Assembly: GCF_003226325.1 (NCBI RefSeq)
Contig: NZ_PDOD01000001.1
Coordinates: 62,001-126,000 of the forward strand
DNA from: Salipaludibacillus keqinensis
GTDB taxonomy: Bacteria; Bacillota; Bacilli; Bacillales; Salisediminibacteriaceae
Direction: 5' to 3'
Length of the DNA stretch: 64,000 bases
Below are positions 13,255-21,919 of this stretch, piece by piece (positions within the stretch are counted from its first letter, which is position 1; each line of letters opens with the position of its first letter). A model generated the notes under the pieces. The model ran no database searches and had not been told where the DNA came from. It saw nothing but the letters and a program-made list of their open reading frames with translations. A program made the translations under genes and the position numbers.

Positions 13255-13908
13255 TTGGATAAAATCGGAAAGAAGACACTTATGAAAGGAGCGATTGTTC
13301 TTTTTATTGTTGGTTTTCTTTTATGGATAAATATACAGTATGTTCAGCTAACTCCGGAAGATATACGAGAAGCGATTCTTCCATTTGGCTGGCTCGCTCC
13401 GCTCATTTATGTGCTCATTTATACGATTCGTCCATTAGTACTTTTTCCAGCGTCTATTTTGTCACTGGCAGGAGGCTTGTTGTTCGGTCCAATTCTCGGA
13501 ACCGTAGCGATTGTGGTAGGGGCATCTAGTGGAGCGATTCTTTCTTTTTGGGTTGCAAGAAAGCTAGGCAAAAATATTGCCGCTAAAAAGTGGACAGGCA
13601 AGGGAGAAAAAATTCAAAGTCAGTTAGAAGAAAACGGTTTTTTCTATGTGTTGACGCTTAGGCTTATACCACTATTTAATTTTGATATGATCAGTTATTT
13701 ATCAGGCATATCTAAAGTAAAGTTTCGTCACTTTATGGTAGGTACAGTAGTTGGAATGATCCCGGGTTCATTTGCTTATAGCTTTTTGGGAGCGAGCTTT
13801 GTTGAGGGGGATGCTTTTTTAATTCTTACCGCTGTTTCCATATTTATTCTTGTTAGTACCGTACCTTTTCTATTTAGAAAAAGACTAAACAAGAAGATTG
13901 AGAAGTGA
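13255..13908 (+). CDS. TVP38/TMEM64 (VTT/DedA-like) membrane protein
   Basis: This is an integral membrane protein of about 217 aa with a first membrane helix at residues 11-30. The VTT core follows: the re-entrant stretch RPLVLFPASILSLAGGLLFG, then GASSGAILSFWVARKLGK and LRLIPLFNFDMISYLSG. Family members are thought to move or scramble lipids or affect polyprenyl carriers, but no substrate can be assigned here. The start is a TTG with AGAGG 10 bases upstream; no in-frame ATG fits better. It lies 49 bases before a MerA-like flavoenzyme, and the two very likely form an operon. Confidence 0.88.
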   Translation: MDKIGKKTLMKGAIVLFIVGFLLWINIQYVQLTPEDIREAILPFGWLAPLIYVLIYTIRPLVLFPASILSLAGGLLFGPILGTVAIVVGASSGAILSFWVARKLGKNIAAKKWTGKGEKIQSQLEENGFFYVLTLRLIPLFNFDMISYLSGISKVKFRHFMVGTVVGMIPGSFAYSFLGASFVEGDAFLILTAVSIFILVSTVPFLFRKRLNKKIEK

Positions 13909-13957
13909 GAGTTAAATAAACAAAAGATGAAATTGATTTATCAAAGGAGGAAAATAA

Positions 13958-15385
13958 TTGAAAACATATGATGTTATTGTTATTGGCGGGGGTTCAGGAG
14001 GATTGACCGTTGCAGCAGGGGCCGCACAATTCGGAGCAAAAGTAGCTTTGGTTGAGAAGAGAAACGAGTTAGGTGGAGACTGTCTTCACTTTGGATGTGT
14101 GCCTTCTAAATCGTTGATAGCTGTCGCTAAAGAAGTTTATCACCTTCATCAATCGGCACAAGCGTTTGGTCTATCTGTGTCAGGTACACTTAAATGGCAA
14201 GACGCAAAGCGGCGAGTCGAGCAGGCGGTAGGAACTATTCAAGATCATGATGGAGCCCAACGATTTCGAGATTTAGGGGTGGATGTCATATTTGCCAGTG
14301 CAACATTCCAAGATGAACATTCCATCAAACTATCATCAGGTACGACGATAAAAGGGAAAAGAATTGTAATTGCAACAGGATCAAGTCCTATTGTTCCTCC
14401 TGTAGAAGGGGCGGAACAGATTACTCAACTTACCAATGAAACGGTTTTTAGCATGGATGAATTACCGAAGCGAATTGTCATGATTGGAGGAGGCCCAGTT
14501 GGACTAGAGTTATCCCAAGCTTTAAGTCGTTTAGGAGCTGAGGTGATTGTAGTGGACTCTGGAGATCGACTTCTCCAAAAAGAAGATGAAGACATTGCAG
14601 AAGTGGTAAGAAAACAGATTGAGAAAGAAATCACTTTTTTTCCTTCTACCACTGTTGAAAAGGTGACGAAGAGAGATAATAAGACTTTCGTAACATTGAA
14701 AGGAAATCATAGTCAAGAAGTAGTAGCAGACGCTCTGTTCTTCGCTTCAGGCAGGAAGCCTAATACGGACAAGCTTCGATTGGACAAAGCCGAAGTAAAA
14801 GTAGACGATAAAGGAGCGATTATAGTCAAAGAGACGCTTCAAACTTCTCAACCTCATATCTATGCAGTAGGCGATGTGAATGGACAATTTCCTTTTACTC
14901 ATGGGGCGGGACATGAAGGCAAGGTAGTTGTAGCTAATGCTGTCTTTGGTTTGCGGCGAAAAGTGTCTTATGATCATGTTCCTTGGGCGTTTTATACCGA
15001 TCCGGAAATATTTCATTTAGGTATGACGGAAGAAGAAGTTCGCTACCAACATAATGAAGATTACAAGGTGTACCGTATGGATAGTAAAAGTGTTGATCGA
15101 ATGATTGCAGAAAATGATAAAAGTTCCCTTATCAAAATCATTACTGACAATAAAGGGATCATTCTAGGAGCACACGGTGTCGGTAATTCTGCCGGTGATT
15201 GGATGCAGCAACTCGTATATATGAAGACCAATGGTGATTCAGTAAAGAAAATATCCAACAGTGTCTATCCATATCCATCTCGTGGAGAGATAGTTAAACA
15301 TGCTGGTGATTTATATTGGAGAGAGAGGTTATTCGGTAGTAAACTCTCCACTCTAATGAATAAATACGTTTCGATTTTCAGATAA
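13958..15385 (+). CDS. FAD-dependent pyridine nucleotide-disulfide oxidoreductase (MerA/dihydrolipoamide dehydrogenase-like)
   Basis: A two-dinucleotide-fold flavoenzyme of 475 aa. The FAD motif is VIGGGSGGLT, and the redox-active disulfide is C42/C47 in GGDCLHFGCVPSK. The NAD(P)-binding GGGPVGLELSQALSRLG, then YAVGDVNG and a C-terminal dimerisation domain complete the fold. In the last domain the usual catalytic His-Pro of lipoamide dehydrogenase reads Tyr-Pro (VYPYPSRGE), as in mercuric reductases, and no C-terminal vicinal Cys pair is present. The substrate is therefore unknown. The start is a TTG behind AAAGGAGG. It is probably co-transcribed with the preceding TVP38 gene. I recall fusions of these two domains in other bacteria. 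Confidence 0.85.
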   Translation: MKTYDVIVIGGGSGGLTVAAGAAQFGAKVALVEKRNELGGDCLHFGCVPSKSLIAVAKEVYHLHQSAQAFGLSVSGTLKWQDAKRRVEQAVGTIQDHDGAQRFRDLGVDVIFASATFQDEHSIKLSSGTTIKGKRIVIATGSSPIVPPVEGAEQITQLTNETVFSMDELPKRIVMIGGGPVGLELSQALSRLGAEVIVVDSGDRLLQKEDEDIAEVVRKQIEKEITFFPSTTVEKVTKRDNKTFVTLKGNHSQEVVADALFFASGRKPNTDKLRLDKAEVKVDDKGAIIVKETLQTSQPHIYAVGDVNGQFPFTHGAGHEGKVVVANAVFGLRRKVSYDHVPWAFYTDPEIFHLGMTEEEVRYQHNEDYKVYRMDSKSVDRMIAENDKSSLIKIITDNKGIILGAHGVGNSAGDWMQQLVYMKTNGDSVKKISNSVYPYPSRGEIVKHAGDLYWRERLFGSKLSTLMNKYVSIFR

Positions 15386-15416
15386 AAGAGTCAACATTAA
15401 ATATGAATAAACAAAA

Positions 15417-15446
15417 AACAAGAGCAGCGGCACTCTTGTTTTTTTG
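15417..15446. terminator. Bidirectional terminator between the flavoenzyme gene and pgeF
   Basis: AACAAGAG and CTCTTGTT form the stem with a T7 run on the plus strand and an A-rich counterpart on the other side, serving two converging genes. Confidence 0.8.
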
Positions 15447-16277
15447 CTATTCCTTTTTCATTCCGATAAAACTAAGCATTCTGCCCGTTTTTCCTTCATC
15501 TCTTCGGTGAGAAAAGAACAAGTCATCTTGGCAACTAGTACAATAATTTGACACAAGAATATTTTTTTCTTCAACTCCAGCATGTAGGAGAAGTAGTTTG
15601 TTTAACATTTTTAAATCCAGTTGATACTGACCTTCACTTATTTCTTTGTATGGGGCGTAGTCAGAAGAGATAGATTTTAGCACGTCATTGACCTCATTAA
15701 TTACATGATCATCCACGACATAACAGCAAGAATCAATAGAAGGACCGATAGCAGCATGAATATCTTTAGGAGGAATATTTTCCATCAAATCCCACAGTTC
15801 GATCATTTTACCAGAAATGTTTTTCACCGTTCCTTTCCACCCTGCATGGGCTACGCCAATCATTTGGTGGTCTGGTGCAAAAAAATAAACTGGGACACAA
15901 TCGGCATAACACAAAGCTAGTAATAGATCTTTCTCTTGTGTATAGAGTCCGTCCGTCCCTTTAATGCTATCTTGATAGTCTACAGCTCCTGAACCTGCCA
16001 GTGGTTTTGAGATTTTTACAATTTGATCTGCGTGAACTTGGTCAGCGCAAGCCCAGTTAGTAGTAGGAAAACCTAAGTGATTTGCAAGACTCATACGGTT
16101 CGTTACGACTTTTCTTGGATCATCCTTTACATGCAGACCTAAGTTATTTGTTTGATAAGGGGCTTGGCTCGTACCGCCATTTTTTGTTGTGAATCCAGCC
16201 ACTAGTCGATTCGTCTGATCTGCCCAGTTATTAAGTAATAAAGTAGAAGTGGTTTCTTTAATAAATGGTTCTTGCAT
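15447..16277 (-). CDS. pgeF: Peptidoglycan editing factor PgeF (YfiH/laccase-domain family)
   Basis: A cytosolic family known as polyphenol oxidase, purine nucleoside phosphorylase or peptidoglycan editing factor. The conserved metal-site residues appear in ADQVHADQI, ALCYADCVPVYFF and GVAHAGWKGTVKNI, and the C-terminal NYCTSCQDDLFFSHRRDEGKTGRM matches the family end. I start at 16277 (276 aa) because GGAGGG sits 7 bases upstream. A longer in-frame start at 16292 precedes that ribosome-binding site. It stands alone and converges on the flavoenzyme gene. Confidence 0.92.
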   Translation of the reverse strand: MQEPFIKETTSTLLLNNWADQTNRLVAGFTTKNGGTSQAPYQTNNLGLHVKDDPRKVVTNRMSLANHLGFPTTNWACADQVHADQIVKISKPLAGSGAVDYQDSIKGTDGLYTQEKDLLLALCYADCVPVYFFAPDHQMIGVAHAGWKGTVKNISGKMIELWDLMENIPPKDIHAAIGPSIDSCCYVVDDHVINEVNDVLKSISSDYAPYKEISEGQYQLDLKMLNKLLLLHAGVEEKNILVSNYCTSCQDDLFFSHRRDEGKTGRMLSFIGMKKE

Positions 16278-16353
16278 CGGTCGTCCCTCCATTATAAATA
16301 TTCTAATAGATCGTATACATTTAAACTATGACAGTTATAGAAAAGATTGTCGA

Positions 16354-16381
16354 AAAAAGAGCCTCTTTTATTGAGGCCCTT
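16354..16381 (-). terminator. Terminator after the 62-aa membrane protein gene
   Basis: GGGCCTC and GAGGCTC form the stem around AATAAAA and are followed on the minus strand by six T. Confidence 0.8.
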
Positions 16382-16386
16382 TCACG

Positions 16387-16575
16387 TTAGGATCTTTTGT
16401 TATCGTTTGGATCATACATTTCGTATGCTTTCGGTGTTTCTTTTTGTTTGACTTGTTTATTTGATTTTTTCAGCTTATAGACAGTAAATGATGCAGCGAG
16501 GAAAACAAAAATCATAATAATATAGGCGTAGCCCATCCCGCTGTCAGACGGATCGGGTACCGTGAAAATATCCAT
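16387..16575 (-). CDS. Small single-pass membrane protein, unknown function
   Basis: A 62-aa protein with a short acidic N-terminus, one membrane helix at about residues 15-34 (YAYIIMIFVFLAASFTVYKL) and a positively charged then acidic cytosolic tail. I do not recognise a family. AAAGG lies 11 bases before the ATG. A good extended -10 (TGGTATAAT) lies upstream and a strong terminator downstream, so it looks like a real, independently transcribed gene rather than chance coding. It follows the MFS gene on the same strand. Confidence 0.65.
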   Translation of the reverse strand: MDIFTVPDPSDSGMGYAYIIMIFVFLAASFTVYKLKKSNKQVKQKETPKAYEMYDPNDNKRS

Positions 16576-16616
16576 GTTGTTTCACAGCCTTTCGCTAGAT
16601 TGTTTCAGTAAGTTTC

Positions 16617-16622
16617 ATTATA
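16617..16622 (-). promoter_or_regulatory. Extended -10 promoter element for the 62-aa gene
   Basis: The minus strand reads TTGGTATAATG: a perfect TATAAT with an upstream TG, about 40 bases before the start. There is no good -35. Confidence 0.4.
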
Positions 16623-16663
16623 CCAATTTTTCAGCAAAAGTTCTTGAAACAGGATTCAGAGAA

Positions 16664-17926
16664 TTATTGTTGCTTTATTGGTTTAGGAGACAAAAGGCTT
16701 GCGGTAATACCTAGCGCAGGGAAAAGCATCATGAATAGCAATATTTCTTGATACCCTCCAAATAAATCATAAGCAATTCCAAATGGCAAAGGGCCAAACG
16801 CTGAACCGGCTACAGTTATCGTCGTAGCAACACCTTTAATGCTCCCTATGTGGCGTCGGCCAAAGTAATCAGGAAAAACCATTGAAATGACAATCCTTTC
16901 TAAACCACCAACAAAACCCCAAATTAATCCAAAGGCGATAGCCCACATAAATGAATCAGTAAAGTACAGTGTCATGATAAATACAAATTGTCCTAAAAAT
17001 ACGAAGGCAAACATATAATGGACTTTTACTTTCTCAAGGAGGAAGCCTGCTAGCAATGTGACAGGAAACCCGACCATAGCCATTAAACTTAAAATAAAGG
17101 CAGCGGCACCAATGCTCAACCCGCTCCCACTTAAGATTGAAACGAGATGGAAAGTCAAACCGGTGTTAATCATAGAAGGAATACCAACACAAAGTAGTAA
17201 TAGCCAAAACTGACGTGTTCCCATGGCCTCTTTTAGTGTCCAAGAGATATCTTTAGGTAATTTAGAAGAGTGCTCATCATCTTCTAGATCTTGGTGTTTC
17301 TTATTGTCTGGTAAAAGCCCCATATCTTCAGGTTTGTTTTTCATGAAGAAATAGACGATAGGAACAAAAAATACAAGAATGATTAGTCCTAATACTCGCC
17401 AAGCATTCTCCCATCCAAAATTAGATATAAGCCATGCGTTAAAAGGTGGAAAGAGAGTGGAGCTAATAAACCCGCCAATCATCATTAAACTAAAGGCTCG
17501 TCCCCGTTTTTCAATGAACCACTGAGGAATAAGTGTATTAGGTACGAGGGTCATTGAACCTTGACCGAGCAAACGAATGAGAAAGAAACCTACGAAAAGC
17601 ATAAATGGATTCATAACGATACTATTCCAGAAACAAGCAATGGCTAATAGAATACTTACTGTGAGAGAAACTTTTCTTTGACCAAACCGGTCAATACTAG
17701 ATCCCACAAGGTAAAGTAAAAATCCTGCAGCGAGTGTGGCAGCTGAATAGATTCCAGAAACAAGGGATCGTTCCCAATTAAAGTCTAAAATATAATAATC
17801 GATAAATACAGCATTGGAATAGGTTTGACCAGGACCGGAGAAGAATAAGCTCATAGCACCAATTAATACGATATACCAACCGTAGAAAATTGATGGCTTA
17901 GCATGATTATCATTTTTGTTAGTCAT
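16664..17926 (-). CDS. MFS transporter, monocarboxylate/oxalate-type
   Basis: A 420-aa, 12-helix major facilitator. N-terminal KPSIFYGWYIVLIGAMSLFFS and SSIDRFGQRKV in the loop between helices 2 and 3 are typical of the OxlT/monocarboxylate (MCT-like) branch. A long hydrophilic central loop (about residues 195-220) is rich in acidic residues. The substrate cannot be read from the sequence; a small organic acid is the best family-based guess. It is transcribed alone or with the 62-aa gene behind it. Confidence 0.8.
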   Translation of the reverse strand: MTNKNDNHAKPSIFYGWYIVLIGAMSLFFSGPGQTYSNAVFIDYYILDFNWERSLVSGIYSAATLAAGFLLYLVGSSIDRFGQRKVSLTVSILLAIACFWNSIVMNPFMLFVGFFLIRLLGQGSMTLVPNTLIPQWFIEKRGRAFSLMMIGGFISSTLFPPFNAWLISNFGWENAWRVLGLIILVFFVPIVYFFMKNKPEDMGLLPDNKKHQDLEDDEHSSKLPKDISWTLKEAMGTRQFWLLLLCVGIPSMINTGLTFHLVSILSGSGLSIGAAAFILSLMAMVGFPVTLLAGFLLEKVKVHYMFAFVFLGQFVFIMTLYFTDSFMWAIAFGLIWGFVGGLERIVISMVFPDYFGRRHIGSIKGVATTITVAGSAFGPLPFGIAYDLFGGYQEILLFMMLFPALGITASLLSPKPIKQQ

Positions 17927-18083
17927 TGTTAGATCCTTTCAGTATGTATAGAATTCTCTAAAGTTTATTTTAACAGATATTTCGATTTCCGTAAGAAAAA
18001 TTTATGTGGACATTTATTACGTACGCTTATTTTTTGATAGCATTGGACTTTCATTAAAGACAACTAGATCATTGCTACATAAA

Positions 18084-18118
18084 ATCAAAAAAAGCACTCG
18101 TTTAAAGGAGTGCTAAAA
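18084..18118 (-). terminator. Terminator after the 22-aa mini-ORF
   Basis: AGCACTC and GAGTGCT pair around an 8-base loop, with TTTTTTT after it on the minus strand. No larger gene precedes it, which supports transcription of the mini-ORF. Confidence 0.8.
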
Positions 18119-18142
18119 AGTGAATATCATAAATGAAACTAA

Positions 18143-18211
18143 TTATGCGATATAATGGCCGATGATTGCAAAAAGAAATACGAGACTGAGTCCGAACATT
18201 GTTTTTTTCAT
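18143..18211 (-). CDS. Putative 22-aa membrane miniprotein
   Basis: The frame starts MKKTMFGL and ends HYIA, with a hydrophobic centre (about residues 6-17) that could form one short membrane helix or a signal-like segment. It is too short for ordinary ORF finders. AAGGAGGAG lies 6 bases before the ATG, among the strongest ribosome-binding sites here, and a clean terminator follows within 30 bases. I know no named family for it. The 560 bases between the MFS gene and the next plus-strand gene otherwise hold nothing I can identify. Confidence 0.6.
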   Translation of the reverse strand: MKKTMFGLSLVFLFAIIGHYIA

Positions 18212-18492
18212 GGTTAACTCCTCCTTGTAAGGATAAATAGGTCTAAAAAAGCGTTATAATGAAAATAGAGCTCATATAGTTGTTTATCATCTAATTAGAT
18301 GGTGTATAACGTTGTTTATCTAATTATATCGCAATTTTAAACCATATAACGAAGTGTGTGAAGAGGTTTTCCGAAAAACTTTCGATAATTTTTGCAGAAA
18401 AAAATGGATGGATTTAATGTGCTGAAACGTATACAATTGTTGTTCGTATAGTATGTATTGATCATTTCTAAATAGAAGAAGGGAGATTGCTC

Positions 18493-18795
18493 ATGAAACC
18501 CTTGGCAACGCAGACTTATTTCAAAGTACAGCGGGAAGTTAACAGTATCGAGCAAAAAGATATTGAATACGAGCGAACTCTTTATTTATATAAAGATAAA
18601 TTAAAGACTAAATATCGGGAATTTCCATCAGATAAAGTTTTCGATATGTCATTTAGAGAAATGAGTAGTGGAGAAGGCCTCTTATTTGTTCATACAAGCC
18701 AGGGAGTTTTCTCTTACATGGTAAAGTCAGACCCTTGTGAATTTATTGACGCATTCAAAGAGTTGGAACAAAAGATTCTTCAAGAAAAAGAGTAG
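18493..18795 (+). CDS. Conserved-looking hypothetical protein
   Basis: A soluble protein of 100 aa, mixed alpha/beta in look, ending in a lysine- and glutamate-rich helix. The middle (FDMSFREMSSGEGLLFVHTS and the following GVFSYMV) resembles a small PH-like beta-barrel. This is impression only, and no function is proposed. The ATG at 18493 is preferred over the TTG two codons earlier, since AGAAGGGAG lies 7 bases upstream. The 225 bases after it hold no feature I can identify. Confidence 0.6.
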   Translation: MKPLATQTYFKVQREVNSIEQKDIEYERTLYLYKDKLKTKYREFPSDKVFDMSFREMSSGEGLLFVHTSQGVFSYMVKSDPCEFIDAFKELEQKILQEKE

Positions 18796-19020
18796 GCGTG
18801 TTAAAAGCCCAAATTTAGGATGAGGCGATTTGATCAAAAGAGATCGAGAGTATGATAAGACAAGTTGTAATCACCCTGGATTGCTGCTGGAACAAGGAAT
18901 GTAATAGACCATGTTTATGCCTAGAAGAACTTGTGGTTTACTCAATCAAAGTAAATCATTTGAAAGGATGGGCAACTATCAATTATAGTTAATCATAACA
19001 AGAGCAAAAGGGAGGTTCTC

Positions 19021-20004
19021 ATGAATTACCGAAGACTAGGTAATACCGATCTGAAAATCAGTGAAGTGAGTTTTGGCACATGGGCTATTGGGGGTTCGTG
19101 GGGAAAAACGAACGACAAAGACGCTCTGGCAGGTTTAGAACATGCAATAGATCATGGAGTGAATTTTTTTGATACTGCAGATGTTTATGGTGATGGTCAT
19201 AGTGAGGAATTACTAGCAAAAGCGACAAAAGGTAAAGAAGACGATATCTATCTTGCTAGTAAGTTTTGCAGAGCAGGAGATATTCACGACCCAAATACCT
19301 ACTCTGAAGAATCAGTGAGAGAATACCTGGAGTCTACCCTACGCAGGTTGAACCGTGAAAGACTAGACTTATACCAAATTCATTGTCCCCCTATTGAAAT
19401 ATTAAAAGATGGGAAAGTTTTTGAAGTGTTGGATAAGATGCAAGCAGAAGGAAAGATCCGCTATTATGGTGTAAGCGTAGAAACCGTTGAAGAAGGACTG
19501 CTAAGTATGGAGAATGAAAATGTCCGAGCGCTTCAGGTCATTTTTAATTTGTTTCGGCAAAAGCCTGAAGCTGAACTTTTTCCGGCGGCGATTGATAGAG
19601 GCGTTGGGATTTTGGCAAGAGTCCCGTTAGCAAGTGGATTATTAACAGGTAAATTTGCAAAAACTCATACATTTGAAGATGATGATCACCGAAAGTTTAA
19701 CAGTGACGGACAGCAGTTCAATGTCGGTGAAACTTTTGGGGGTCTTCCATTTGAAAAGGGTGTTGAATTAAGTAATGAAGTTTCTTGGATTGCAGAGGGA
19801 AGAGGAAAAATGTCTCAGGGGGCATTGAAGTGGATACTCCAGCATGATGCTATTTCTTCTGTTATTCCTGGATTTAGAAATGTAAAACAAATCAAAGATA
19901 ATCTTAAAGCTATTGAAGTAAAGAAGTTCAGTCAAAAAGAACTGAATTGTTTAAAGGCTTTTTATGATGAGGAAGTCCATGACCATATTCGTGGAGCGTA
20001 TTAA
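19021..20004 (+). CDS. Aldo/keto reductase
   Basis: NAD(P)H-dependent oxidoreductase of the AKR superfamily, 327 aa, (beta/alpha)8 barrel. The catalytic tetrad can be read as D51, Y56 (FFDTADVYGDGHSEELL), K81 (LASKFC) and H121 (LYQIHCPP). The C-terminal cofactor region SVIPGFRNVKQIKDN is conserved. The substrate is unknown. GGGAGG precedes the ATG. It is a single gene, sharing a bidirectional terminator with the convergent pepF. Confidence 0.92.
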   Translation: MNYRRLGNTDLKISEVSFGTWAIGGSWGKTNDKDALAGLEHAIDHGVNFFDTADVYGDGHSEELLAKATKGKEDDIYLASKFCRAGDIHDPNTYSEESVREYLESTLRRLNRERLDLYQIHCPPIEILKDGKVFEVLDKMQAEGKIRYYGVSVETVEEGLLSMENENVRALQVIFNLFRQKPEAELFPAAIDRGVGILARVPLASGLLTGKFAKTHTFEDDDHRKFNSDGQQFNVGETFGGLPFEKGVELSNEVSWIAEGRGKMSQGALKWILQHDAISSVIPGFRNVKQIKDNLKAIEVKKFSQKELNCLKAFYDEEVHDHIRGAY

Positions 20005-20007
20005 TTA

Positions 20008-20053
20008 AAAATCCGGTTCCTCTTGCTAACTGAAAGCAAGGAACCGGATTTTT
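20008..20053. terminator. Bidirectional terminator between the aldo/keto reductase gene and pepF
   Basis: A long stem (AAATCCGGTTCC with CTTGC, against GCAAGGAACCGGATTT) is flanked by A and T runs on both sides. Confidence 0.85.
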
Positions 20054-20076
20054 ATTTTATTCTTTCAATTCAACGT

Positions 20077-21768
20077 TTATTTTAACGCGTCAAGTTCTTT
20101 CTCCACAAACGTCATCAGGTCTTTGATCATTCCCTCAGAGAAATCAAATTTAATCCCCGCAGCTTCATACACTTCTGTTAAAGATTTCGAAGCACCTAGA
20201 GAAAGAGCTTTTTTATAGTTTGATAGAGCTTTCTCGGAGTTTTCACGGTAGTGCTTATACATTTGAACTGCACCAAGTTGTGCAATCACGTATTCAATAA
20301 AATAAAATGGTACTTCAAAAATATGAAGAATACGTAACCAAGAAGTTTCTGACCACTTCTCATATTCACTCCAATCAACCACAGAAGAATTTAATTGTTG
20401 TTGCAACTCACTGAATTTTTTATTGCGCTCTTCAGCTGTATGGTTAGGATTTTCGTACATCCAATGTTGAAACTGGTCGACAACCATGCCCATAGGTAAA
20501 AATTCAATGATGCCTTTCAATTGATCCTGTTTCGCTCGAATGAGATCTTCTTTAGTTTCATAGAAGACATCCCATTGGTCCATCGTTAGCAACTCCATTG
20601 ACATGCTCGCAAGTTCAGAAGATTCCATCGGTGTATCACGATATTTACTTAGGGGAATATCTTTTTTGAAATCATTATGGATACAATGCCCCATCTCATG
20701 AAGCAATGTAATCATGTCGTCGTGTGTTTTGGACGCATTCATAAAGATAAACGACAGTCCTGAAACAGGTAATGGCGCACAGAATCCCCCAGGAGCTTTT
20801 CCCTTTCGAGTCGTTAAATCGAGCATTGCACGTTGATCCATTGTTGTCAGTAACTCCTCAAAACGGTGATCGAGACTGGAAAAGATGGTCGCTGACCGTT
20901 CCACTAGCTGATCTCTTTCACTAAAAGGCTTTAATGGTTTTAAGCCTTTTGCGACACCTTTCGTATCCCAAGGTCGGTACGATTTTACACCCAACTCTTT
21001 TTGATGCTCTTGTTGAATTTTCTCTTTTAACGGGGTAACATGCTTACGAATCGACTCAGCTAACCGTTTGCAATCTTCAGGAGTATAGTCGAATCGTTCA
21101 TATTTTTTGAACATGTAATCGCGATAGTTCTCTAAATTGGCGTTACGGGCTTTCTTTTGGCGAAGTTGAATGAGTTCATCCATAATTTCCTGTAACTCGG
21201 TTTCTTTTGATAAGAAAGCTTCCGCAGAAAGTTGCATCGCTTTTTTTCTCGTGTCTCGCTCAGAATCTTGCATATACGATGAAATTTCACTTAATGTTTT
21301 TTCTTCTCCATTCCAATCTACTGTAAGGCTACCTGTATGTTCAAAATAATTTGTAGACAGTCGATCTTCTTCTATTTCAAGCTTGATATTTTCATCTCGA
21401 AATAATTCTTTTGAATTTATTTTGCTTATGATAAATCGTTCGTAATAATTATAGTCTAAGGAGTCTTTCATAGGTGTAGCTAGAAATTTTTCATCTAATA
21501 GAGCTTCGTATCGCTTCACCAAAGGTTCAATCACTTGCTGATCATGTTCAAAAGCTTGTTTCGCAGATAGTGAATCGCTCTGACATTGGAAGTCTATGTA
21601 ATGTCCTGTCAAACCTTCTTCAATTGCATCAAATAATTCAGATTCACGCTTTAACCAGTCTTCAAGTTGAGTAACAGACGTGAGTTCTTCATTAAGTAAA
21701 CTTTTAAAAGCTTCTTCAATAGATGAAGGGTTTTGGAAATCTAATTTTTCTTCATAGAATGTTGTCAT
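20077..21768 (-). CDS. pepF: M3 family oligoendopeptidase
   Basis: A cytosolic zinc metallopeptidase that degrades oligopeptides. The zinc site HEMGHCIH lies about two-thirds along, with the third ligand Glu expected in the MESSELASMSMELL stretch. At 563 aa it fits the short bacterial PepF branch (M3B, about 560-600 aa). I start at 21768, since GGAGG sits 6 bases upstream. The ATG two codons earlier abuts the ribosome-binding site. It appears monocistronic. Confidence 0.93.
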   Translation of the reverse strand: MTTFYEEKLDFQNPSSIEEAFKSLLNEELTSVTQLEDWLKRESELFDAIEEGLTGHYIDFQCQSDSLSAKQAFEHDQQVIEPLVKRYEALLDEKFLATPMKDSLDYNYYERFIISKINSKELFRDENIKLEIEEDRLSTNYFEHTGSLTVDWNGEEKTLSEISSYMQDSERDTRKKAMQLSAEAFLSKETELQEIMDELIQLRQKKARNANLENYRDYMFKKYERFDYTPEDCKRLAESIRKHVTPLKEKIQQEHQKELGVKSYRPWDTKGVAKGLKPLKPFSERDQLVERSATIFSSLDHRFEELLTTMDQRAMLDLTTRKGKAPGGFCAPLPVSGLSFIFMNASKTHDDMITLLHEMGHCIHNDFKKDIPLSKYRDTPMESSELASMSMELLTMDQWDVFYETKEDLIRAKQDQLKGIIEFLPMGMVVDQFQHWMYENPNHTAEERNKKFSELQQQLNSSVVDWSEYEKWSETSWLRILHIFEVPFYFIEYVIAQLGAVQMYKHYRENSEKALSNYKKALSLGASKSLTEVYEAAGIKFDFSEGMIKDLMTFVEKELDALK

Positions 21769-21919
21769 TGTCATCCTCCTTGGATTCGTACAAGTCTTCT
21801 ATAATCATAATACAATCTTATAAAAACGTCGAACAATAATGGGTATGTGCATAGCCGAGACTATGGTATGATTCAACTATGTTAATGGTAGAAATGTAAG
21901 GAGGAAATGGAGAAAGAAC

